In this document: positions 55,201 to 64,000 of the stretch, in pieces
Position numbering within the stretch: the first letter of the stretch is position 1
Layout of the letters: the number at the start of each line of letters is the position of its first letter
NCBI RefSeq assembly: GCF_002288925.2
Contig: NW_022097996.1
Coordinates: 8,006,451-8,070,450, forward strand
DNA: 64,000 bases
From: Delphinapterus leucas
Lineage: Eukaryota > Chordata > Mammalia > Artiodactyla > Monodontidae
Direction: 5' to 3'
Notes under the pieces: model-generated
Databases searched by the model: none
The model's input: the letters and a program-made list of their open reading frames with translations, nothing else
Told to the model about the DNA's origin: nothing
Made by a program: the position numbers and the translations under genes

Positions 55201-57185
55201 TACATGTATCTTAGTTCAAAATATATTTTATAGTTGAAGATAACAGCACTCTATTATAGTAAAACATTTTTCAGGGAGTGTAGTGGCTCTCTTTATTAAG
55301 TTTATTCCAACGGACCATGTCCTGTTAAATGTGTTGATATAGCCGTGCTGTTAAGACAATCACTATCCCTCCGCCCCCCCAGAATAGAATTTCAGTAGAT
55401 TCTTTGCTCAAGTTCGAATTTTATACTAAGCCACTTTTTCAGAAGAAGTGGCTCTTCATATTATTTCATTTCCTGTACTACATGTAACGGCATTAATAGC
55501 AAAAATAATATTATAAATGTACTTATATTTAGTCTAAATTACGCCTCAGTTTGTTTAATTGATGAGGTGCTGAGAAAATGAAATTGTCATCCTATTCCGG
55601 AGAGTAGCGCAGAGGGCAAATTCTAAGGAACTGACAACAATAAGAATTATTATTATTTTTTTAAGTCATGCTTATTTTCATGTTCTCTTCTAGAGGCTCA
55701 GTTGTAATATAGTTCTAAACATCACCTCATTTCCTTACAAACAGTGTTTTCTTAAAAGCAGTATTACAAATAGTATTTTACTGACAGTATTTTCTCAGAT
55801 GTTGAGAGTGACTTAAAATTTATAAAATATATTCTTCTTATTCATGTATGTGACTTTCTGTGATAATAGACTTATTCACATGTTACGTAAATCCAGGCAC
55901 TGTTTTGGTTGACTGGAGTGCAATGACTATATATCTGTGACCTCAATTTATACTTAGATAATTCAGCCTAGCCTTGTTCTAAAGAAAAGCAGTGTACAAT
56001 AGGTTGTTTCCTTGTTTTATCTTATCTCTTAATTTGTTGTTTTACTCTTCTTTTGGAAATGGGAACTCTGAACTCCTGATTTTTTATGGAAAAATTAAAT
56101 AGGCTGGTCTAAATAGCATGGTTTTTAAGCCTGTAGTTAGAAGAATCGTTTATATAGTTCATTTTTGTGTATTAATGTTTTAATGAGAATTACTGATGAT
56201 TTTTATTTTTAGAAATTCTCATTTCTTGTATTTTCCCAAACAAAATTGTTTTTCTTTTTCAAATAAAGCCTATCTAGATTGACCCTTTTTGAGCTTACAA
56301 GAACTTTGAAGGTCATCTTTCTTATTTCATGTGCTAAAAGTTAATGAAATAGAAGCACAAAGACTTTCACCACTACTAACTGGCTAAAACATAGTTTCTA
56401 AAGGTATGAGTTACATAAGAATGAAATCAGTAATTTCATTTATGCATCTGAATGTCTGTTACCTTAATGGTAGCTTTTCAAAGAAAATAAAGACAAATCT
56501 AATACCACTTTAAAGCCTGAAGCTGTAAATATGAAGATATTTTGACCCAGTAAATATTTAAATAGGTAATGTGTATGAGTATAGTTTAATATTTATTTTG
56601 TTATAAGTAAACTGCCTTGTTATTAAGGAAAACTTTAATATTAGACTCACAAGCATATAACTGTAAATGAGAAAAAAAATTAACTTTAAAATGTTTTGAA
56701 AATTATAAAAGTAAATATTGACCTTTTCTAAGAAAGTCTTTTCCTTTTGACATTGTTTAATTTTTTTTCCTTTTTGTTTTTTAGGTTTGCAATTTTTTTT
56801 GGTGATGGCATGTTCAGAATCTTGGATCCCTAAGTTGAATATGTTGGAAATACTTAGGAACTCTGGAAATTGTTGTTTTTGTATATATAATGACTTTCTA
56901 GGTGAACCAATAGATTTAATAAAAAGTATATAAAAGAATAGGCATTATAATTTTGTATTTCTAAGTTAGCATGCATGTCTCAAATTCTCAGCTATCATTA
57001 TTAGTGTCATACTCTGGAGACAGTTATCTTTTGAAGATTTGGGGGCTCTCATGGACCTCATATTTTTCCAGGCAGTTTATGTAATCCTCCCATGCCAATT
57101 TGGTCAGCTTCTTTGCCTGCCTACCTTGTAGTGTAGCTTACTTAGATCAGAGGTAATTCTTGATCAGGAGGAGAGAAGATAAAAT
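52300..57185. other. 4.9-kb repeat-poor AT-rich stretch
   Basis: I recognise no SINE, L1, LTR or DNA transposon in almost 5 kb, in contrast to the surrounding density. No open frame longer than about 100 codons exists and none has a domain I know. It could hold diverged repeats or conserved non-coding elements; the sequence alone does not tell. Confidence 0.5.
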
Positions 57186-57198
57186 AATCACCAGGTGA

Positions 57199-57306
57199 GT
57201 GCTCGCTTCGGCAGCACATATACTGAGATTCGAACGATACAGAGAAGATTAGCGTGGCCCCTGTGCAAGGATGACATGCAAATTTGTGAAGCGTTCCATT
57301 ATTTTT
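57199..57306 (+). pseudogene. RNU6: U6 snRNA retropseudogene
   Basis: U6 snRNA is the catalytic-core RNA of the spliceosome. The copy starts with the exact U6 5' end, GTGCTCGCTTCGGCAGCACA, and runs full length to the GAAGCGTTCCAT 3' region and T-run. The ACAGAGA box (GATACAGAGAAGATTAGC) is intact. Differences from the standard U6 include GAGATTC for AAAATTG after TACT, AGCGTGG for AGCATGG, and C-to-T changes at CTGTGC, GACATGC and ATTTGTG, several at CpG positions. An A-rich tail follows, and the insert is flanked by AATCACCAGGTGA (57186-57198) and AATCATCAGGTGA (57323-57335), one mismatch. That marks an L1-driven retrocopy rather than a true gene. I see no clear proximal element or TATA box at the usual distances upstream. 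Confidence 0.93.
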
Positions 57307-57335
57307 TTATTAATTAAAAAAAAATCATCAGGTGA

Positions 57336-58341
57336 CAGTCCTAAAGGTAGTAATTACAAAACTTCAACCTGGAAATGGCCTCAACATGGTCTATATCAGA
57401 ATATGCAAATTCTAGCCGATATATCCAAATACATTTGTGGCAAAATGCTGCCAGTTTTCAAGTTAGATATTATTATGTGGGACGGAAGTGCCAATGAGGA
57501 GGGAAAGGAGCTGCTCAGTTTCACCTCCTCCTCTCCCCCTGTTGTTGAGTGAATAAATTTGGAGAGGAAAATGCCAAGAGGCAGACTGTGTGAATGAAGA
57601 GGAGAAGGAACAAAACCTGACTTTCCAAGAAGGACTATTTCCCTTAAAAAATTGAAAGTTGCCTATATTCTATGTACACTGTTCTAAAACTATAGGCTAC
57701 TTTCATGTAGACCCAGAATGTGAACTAGGTCATTCTTGACCCTAGAAATGGGTGGAGATGTATTTGATAGGAGAATCAGTGCTTGGGTGACTGGAGTTCC
57801 ATTATTGGTGGTTATCTTCTCTGGCCTGTTCCTGCTGGGATTAGCAACTTGAGGAACATTCTGGGTGGGTAGTTATTTTGATGGTCAAATATGATTGCCT
57901 CCCTATCCTTTTGACCAAAACTGGAGAAAGATTGATTTTTTTTTTTTAAGACCGTGTTCAGAGCAACTTGAAAAAGGATTAAAGGGAAAGGATAAGTAGA
58001 ATTCAGGGAACTATAGAGATTGAGTGGTAGCTCAGTAGGATGTTAATTATTTGTTTATTGCAAGTTTTATTATTGGTAGATTATCCAGTAATACAGAAAT
58101 TGGTGTAGAACAGAAGTTTTCATAACATTTCTATTAGAAGGCGTTTAGAAGCTAAATAAACTACACTGTAACCGCACCCTCCCCCCTCCTCCCTTGCTTT
58201 GCTTGGTTAAAGAGGAATTGGCTGATATATATTTAATGGCACAATGAAAACATCAGATAGATTTTTAAAAATCAAGTTATATTTTAATCTAAATGTGTTG
58301 CCTATTTAGCTGCTTTCCCATTACAACTGGCTTTTAAAAAA
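57336..58341. other. non-coding stretch, no recognised element
   Basis: Nothing nameable. The 93-codon frame starting at 57271 begins inside the U6 pseudogene and is not a gene. Confidence 0.5.
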
Positions 58342-58354
58342 CTCTCTTTCTGTG

Positions 58355-58587
58355 GGCTTCCCTGGTGGCGCAGTGGTTGAAAGTCCGCCTGCCGATGCAG
58401 GGGACACGGGTTCGTGCCCCGGTCCGGGAAGATCCCACATGCCCCGGAGCGGCTGGGCCCGTGAGCCATGGCCGCTGGGCCTGCGCGTCCGGAGCCTGTG
58501 CTCCGCAACGGGAGAGGCCACAGCAGTGAGAGGCCCACATACTGCAAAAAAAACAAAACAAAACAACAAAACAAAACAAAAAAACCC
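58355..58587 (+). mobile_element. young CHR-2 SINE with perfect TSD
   Basis: The full head 'ggcttccctggtggcgcagtgg' is followed by a B-box-like 'gggttcgtgcccc', a near-consensus CHR-2 body and a (CAAAA)n-type tail. CTCTCTTTCTGTG flanks it exactly (58342-58354 and 58588-58600). It looks among the least diverged SINEs in the window. The several open frames of 80-100 codons on both strands here are a by-product of its GC-rich sequence. Confidence 0.96.
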
Positions 58588-58600
58588 CTCTCTTTCTGTG

Positions 58601-61600
58601 ATACTTTTGTCAATAGAGGTGTTTCCTCTTAGCCAATTCTAGCCACAATATTGACCGGGCCTAGGCATTTGATATACCCTAAAGGAATTAGGCAGGAAAA
58701 AACTTGGTCCCTACTGGAATGAGTATTTTAAAGACCTTCTTAGATTCTGTGAACACTGTGAGTACAAATGAAAGAGACCCAGGAGAGGGGAAAACTTAAG
58801 AGCCTAAGAATAAAAATGATCGTGGGTATGGGGGCGGGGTGGTAAGCTCTTATATAACTAAGCGAAGGTGCACTAAGGGCAGGAAATTCGTTTCCTGGAG
58901 GTTATGAGGTAGCGTGTGAAATCCCTTGGACAGGAGGCGTTCCGATTTAATTTGGGTACTTCACACTGGCATGCCACAGTATTTTAAGGATAGTGGCAGG
59001 TGATCTTGGGAAATATCAGTGCATTTACTAACAGTGAGTTTGATTTTATTCTGGTATGCTATGAATGGGCATGTAGCTCAAAGATAAGCTTAATTCAAAA
59101 TAAATATCTTAAATATTAGAGAAAATATTTTAAAAATGGGTCTTTCGTCCCTGCTGTATAACTTTAGAAAATAATGCAGAATACTGAACATAGTAGAGAA
59201 TTGATGGCATGAATATAATCAGAATTTGATGGTTGCTTTCTAGAAACTTCTAAATAAAACCTAAATTTGTTTAAAGTTGTACTACAATAGCATTTCTAGT
59301 GTGTATGTCTCATGGGAAGGTCTGTACCTTCTTGGATCACTGCACTTCACGGCTTTGCACATGGCTGTGAGGATTCAGAAATTGACTCAGTTACCCAGGG
59401 ATCATTAGATCTTTGGGTACAGTCAGTACACAGGGGCACACAGAGAAAGTGAGCCTCGAACGATGGCTATTTGTATTTTGGAAGTTTTAAACCCCATTTT
59501 GAAAACCAGCAGAAAGCTATGGATCGTTTCCCTAACAAAACTTCAATTTCTGAGGGTGGAGGGACGGCCCTTGGTTGTCATTCAGGAAGCCCTGATCTAA
59601 AAGACCATCTTCATTTTACTTCTGACCTTGCTCCAGCTTTGTTGTCACTCTCCGTCTGTAGTTCTCTGTCACCTTTGAATGGAGCGCCAGATCCTGAAGG
59701 ATGCTTACTGCCTTACCCACTGAATTGAAGCCACAGTCCAGAGCTTTGTGATGTCATGGAGCAAAAACTCTGCAAAGGGCTGCCCCAAAGGTGCAAATGG
59801 TAAGAATAGGGCCTGAGGCATGGGACAGCCCTCCTAGGTAGTACCTACCTCCTGCTGGTTTAGGGGCATTTATTTCATAGTCAGTTGAATATTAATGTTT
59901 TGTTTTTAAAAATGAGCGTATTTCTCCTAAAATTTTAAATCATTATAAAGGTGTTCTACCTAAATGTAACTTTTTTTCTCATGTTTTAGGATATCACATT
60001 CATGGTGTGAAATGTGTACTTCAAATTAACATAATGACTGGAAATTTGGGATTCTGTTATTTTGTGACTCTGAAATTTGTAGCATATTTTCAGGAAAATT
60101 GTTGAGATTCCTAGATATTTTGTTCTTTATTCCTTTCAAGTTTCCCTGCGTGTATGATTATTTCTGAATTTTATTAATCTGTTTGTAACTTTAGAGAAAA
60201 CTGCCTTCAGTTCATATTTTGACACAGAAGGGATGCTTTGATTTATCTTATTAGAAACGTGTTTTGACAAAAAATTCCATTTGAGTGGCTCTAATCTCCA
60301 TTTCGGAATCTCAGATCAACTGCTTGTTACGGCATTCATTGGGACTTTTCTGCCAAATACAGCTTCACTGAGAAGGTCATCCTTGAAAAATCAAGAAATC
60401 TGAAGGAAGTAATTTTGGGACCGAGAAGAAAGATGGAAGATCATTATCAGATCACAGCACAGCACACTCTGGAAACATCTTAGACTTCACCGCTTTTGTA
60501 CGTGAAACATAATTTGAATGTCTTTTATGAATTGGACCTGTAGACAGATAACATATATCTTGAATGTAAGAAAAACACAACTCTAGCCTCTAAAACACTG
60601 CCGTCAGTACAGTCGACTCTTGATCGTTCACACTGGTGGAGGGAGCCTGGGTCCTTCAGCTTAACTAAAGTTAGACGTCATGTGTTCCGATCCAAAGGTG
60701 TTTCTGTGTTCCTTTTGGAATATAGTGTTTGGACTTTTACAACATGTGCCTCCCAATTTCACCTGCCCTGAGAGAGGAGCCTGAGTTCATCTGTGCCCAG
60801 ATGCTTGTTCTCTGTCCTTCTTTTTTTTCTGTACTGTTGACCTAAATGTGGGGAAAACGTTGAGCATATAGGATTCCAAAATTGATCAGAATCTGTTAAA
60901 TCTATCCCACTTCTCCTTCCCAGGTAACTTTATTCCATTTCCTTTTCAGCTCTTCTAGATGTTGCCCAATTTTAGCCCCTTTGTCTTAGGTCAGGATAGA
61001 ATCATAACAGCACTGTCCAGGCTTCTTCCCTCTTGTCCTGTTTTGTTCTGCCTGTGATGGGAGGTTTCCGTTGCTTTCCTCTGAAGGAGTCTACTTGTGT
61101 CCTTGCATTTCCATCTCCCTCCCTGCCTGCGGGGAAATAGAATAGATCCAGACTTAGCAATCTTGGCTCTCTAAGGTTTGCCTATAAAAGGTCATAGTAT
61201 TGTATTTAAAATAGAGCGTTTTAGCTGTGGTGTTGACAGGTGTCTCCATTGGCCGTCTGCTCTGTTCTGGTGCTCAGACTGTCCACTCTTTCCCTCACCA
61301 CCCAGGCCTCTTGAGGCCAGGAGCGAACCCTCACCCTGCCTCAGGCACAGGACGAGCCAGAACTGACTTCTCTGTGAGCTTGCCTAGGTCCTGGAGTCAT
61401 GAGTTAATGAGATGGTTGGAGAGATCCATATGTTTTCCCCCAGATGCTAGTAAAACAAATCATGTGCAGAGAAAATGATCACATCAGTAAGATTTTGAAA
61501 GCAAGATTTGTCCAAAAACATGCCAGATTTGAGGTTAACCTACATGAACCCACATTGACCATCCAGGTATGTCTTACTTTAAAAAATACACAAAGTAACA

Positions 61601-64000
61601 TAACCCTTAGAAAATATTACCAAATCATCCTGACATTTTCCAAATGTGATAGTACTCTAAACATTTTTTTCTTACAAGTAGCTTTCAGAAACACGTGCAA
61701 ATGTGTTTTGTGTAAAGGAGTATATACTGTATATAATATTCTGACTCTTGCTGTAATAAAATTAAACTTAAACAGTCTCATTATTTAAAGCCTAAGAGTT
61801 TGAAATTATTTTTTTGAGTAAACTTCTACAGCATACAATACTATGTTTACTTCTCATGGAATGTACAAATATCCTTAGAAGCTGCTCTTGTGTGTTTGTT
61901 TTCCGCACAGTCCACATAAAATAAAAATATTGTAAACAGGGTCCATGTCTCCAGTAAGAGTTTCCAAACTTTTGGCTGTAATTACCAAATGCTTGGGATT
62001 GGGCTGGCTGGAAATGCATATCAAGTATTTCTGTGTATGCAGCAAACTTTGTCCAAATAAAGTAGCTTTGTACTCTGAAGGAGCTTTTAGTAATGATACT
62101 TTTGTTAAATAAAATATGTGAGTTAAAGGAAAGGAAATGAACAAAAAGATCTGTAAATGTGATGGTCTAAATAGGTGGTTTGTGACCGTTTTCTGTCCAA
62201 GTTAACAGCAGTAGTAAGTCAGTAGGAATGGGGTGGAGGTGGGATTTGTAGTTTGAAGGGAAAAGAAAGATCCCCATCTGGAATTAGCAGTGGTGTGGGT
62301 CAGTGTGTGTAAGCTGTGACCCGTGGACCCTGAATGCAAGGTCAAACTTGGTACTAGAAGTCTATCCTCACAGTTCCTGAATGAGCAGCAGAGGAAGGGT
62401 GTTGATCTGAGGCAAAATAGGAAAAAAAAAAAAGCAAAGACAGTGTAAGGACTTCAAAATATTTTTTCAGTTAAAAAAAAAAAGAAATGTCCTTTAAACT
62501 TTTATGTCCTGTACTGTATGCCCTTATTTGGTAAAAATGAAAAGCTTGCCATCCCAAGTTAGTTCTCTAAAGATATTTAAAAATTTTTGTATTGGCCTGT
62601 GAAATCGGAAGGCTGGGAGCTGCTACTTCTTGGAATGTTAATTCCAATATTCTGTGCAATATTAGCGTATTAAGGTCCCAGTTGTTTATCCCACAACCCA
62701 TAACTCATAGGACACTGATTAGGGTGCCAGAGAACAGTTTGGGAAGGTGTAGATAATTACTTCAGCACTGCTGCGTCATGGGAGTCATTGTCATAACCTT
62801 ATTATGGGTAGCAGTTAAAAGGATAGCTGGTATCCTGTTTCAACTAGCGGTTGTCTGGAAATCTCTGACAAATTGCCAGTAGTTTTGTGTGAAAATGAAC
62901 TGATAATGCAAAGATCTGCTACAATACAAACTTTGTGGAAACCATTTTTACTACTTTGCAGGTGGTTTTTCAACCTGTGAAATAAATAGTCATCAACATG
63001 CAGGAAATTCTACACTAATATGACCAGGAACTCTGCAGTGGTTATAGCATTTTTGTTTCTGCTTATCTCTAATATTAAAGTTCAAAATTGAATAGTCTTG
63101 TGTGACCAGACTACTTTTATTAGTTTTAAAAGAACCGGAGAAAAGAATCCCGAAGAAGGAGAAACTAAGGATGACTCCGAGATGTGTTTGGGCCGTAGGG
63201 TGACCACCTTCATTTTCCCCCACCGGAAGGGCATTTTTCAGAAAAGTATAAGCCACACAATACCAATTTTTATGTCTCGTCTACTTATGTGCTAGCCACT
63301 CGTGTAAGTGACATATATATATAAAATAGGTGTCAAGGAGTGAATTTCCAAGAAAGATAGTGAGATTTCTTCCTTTGGCAGCTTTAAGATGAAGGTCGGT
63401 ATCCTTCCTGAACAGGTGCTTGTAGGCAAGTTCGGAGGAAGTCAGTGATCTCTAGTCATGGTTTACAATACTCCAAAGTACCTCCCTTTATCTCCAGGGA
63501 TGTTGCAAAATTCTCATTGAATTGCTCATTAGGGAAAGCTTGTCATATTCTACATTAAGTGTTTTCCTTAGAGACTTTTTCTTAGGAGACCCAACTCTGA
63601 GTTATTAAACCCAGGGCTATGATGAGTGAGGCAGACACCTGCTTTCTGTATTCACTGGAACTTGAAAGCAAGAATGAAATTACTAAATAAGATGAAATTG
63701 GTTTGAGAGATAGTTTGGACTTCATTTGCTATGTGCTGTACGTCCGTTCCCAAGGGTGGAAAACAATCAAGAAGAGTTTTAAATTTCTCAATACTGGAAG
63801 GCACTACTTTTCCATTAAAATTTTGGATTAAATATTTTGAGCATTCTTAATTTTGTAGCAGAGAAAGGATAATTGAAACCATTTCACCTCAAATATGACC
63901 CAAAATTTTGGTAGATCTGCAGTTTTGTATTCTGAAGAGAAAGCACATGTCTCTTATTATGGGCCTTTGATAACACAGGTGTTAAGTCCGGGATTTAGTT
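58601..64000. other. 5.4-kb repeat-poor stretch to window end
   Basis: No recognised SINE, L1, LTR or DNA transposon. Open frames reach 114 codons (61444-61788) without an identifiable domain. GC is locally higher at 60600-61400, but I see no CpG island, promoter-like cluster or convincing exon. Old diverged repeats may remain undetected. Confidence 0.5.

Noticed and set aside
58302..58642. Four overlapping open frames on both strands with G/P/R-rich products
   Set aside because: They are translations of a CHR-2 SINE. The same products appear at the copies at 3.7 and 51.8 kb.
59471..59728. 85-codon plus-strand frame in repeat-poor sequence
   Set aside because: No recognisable domain and no convincing acceptor or donor. 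I kept it only as a place to check, not as a gene.
1..64000. CRISPR array, operon, phage or other prokaryotic features
   Set aside because: SINEs, LINEs, LTRs and microsatellites mark this as mammalian DNA. The direct repeats found are target duplications or short tandem repeats, not regularly spaced arrays.

Overview
This window is a stretch of mammalian nuclear DNA, most likely from a cetacean. The strongest evidence is the SINE content. Short tRNA-Glu-derived elements begin GGGCTTCCCTGGTGGCGCAG (CHR-2 type), and longer ones belong to the CHR-1/CHRS family, whose reverse complement reads GGCTGCGTTGGGTCTTTGTTG. The short CHR-2 class, with a tail part reading GGCCGCTGAGCCTGCGCGTC, is typical of whales and dolphins. 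A cetartiodactyl mariner remnant and a cetartiodactyl-type L1 3' end agree with this. The species cannot be read from the sequence.

I find no protein-coding gene that I can support. The longest open frames are about 160 codons or less, and many lie inside repeats (SINEs, antisense L1, LTRs, L2). None shows a recognisable domain flanked by convincing splice sites. The window reads as intergenic DNA or the inside of a large intron. The only recognisable RNA gene sequence is a retroposed U6 snRNA pseudogene near 57.2 kb.

Layout. 1-13 kb: low-density sequence with MIR, L3/CR1, MER5, two antisense L1 fragments and three SINEs. 13-20 kb: L2 on both strands, an antisense L1 3' end, a 58-bp truncated L1 with a perfect 17-bp target duplication, and a decayed Tigger1 DNA transposon carrying one SINE and abutted by another. 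20-26 kb: a nearly continuous block of antisense L1/HAL1-like sequence, interrupted by a MaLR-type LTR with a 5-bp target duplication and by a SINE. 28-31 kb: L2, MER5, an antisense L1 and a pair of almost identical 57-bp inverted segments. 31-40 kb: SINE, L1, three further MaLR-like LTRs, MIRs and a long antisense L2 ORF2 relic. 40-52 kb: a three-copy AT-rich palindromic minisatellite, two intact TA-flanked DNA transposons, L1 fragments on both strands, L2, and a SINE-in-SINE nest. 52-64 kb: two long repeat-poor stretches separated by the U6 pseudogene and a young CHR-2 SINE.

The elements do not form a working system. They record a sequence of insertions: MIR/L2/L3 first, then L1M and DNA transposons, then MaLR LTRs, then CHR-1 SINEs, and last CHR-2 SINEs and young L1. 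I found no undescribed gene system. The most unusual local structures are the 57-bp inverted duplication (29.4/30.6 kb) and the palindromic tandem repeat (39.9-40.3 kb). All family names come from memory of consensus sequences, without a database search, so subfamily assignments are provisional.
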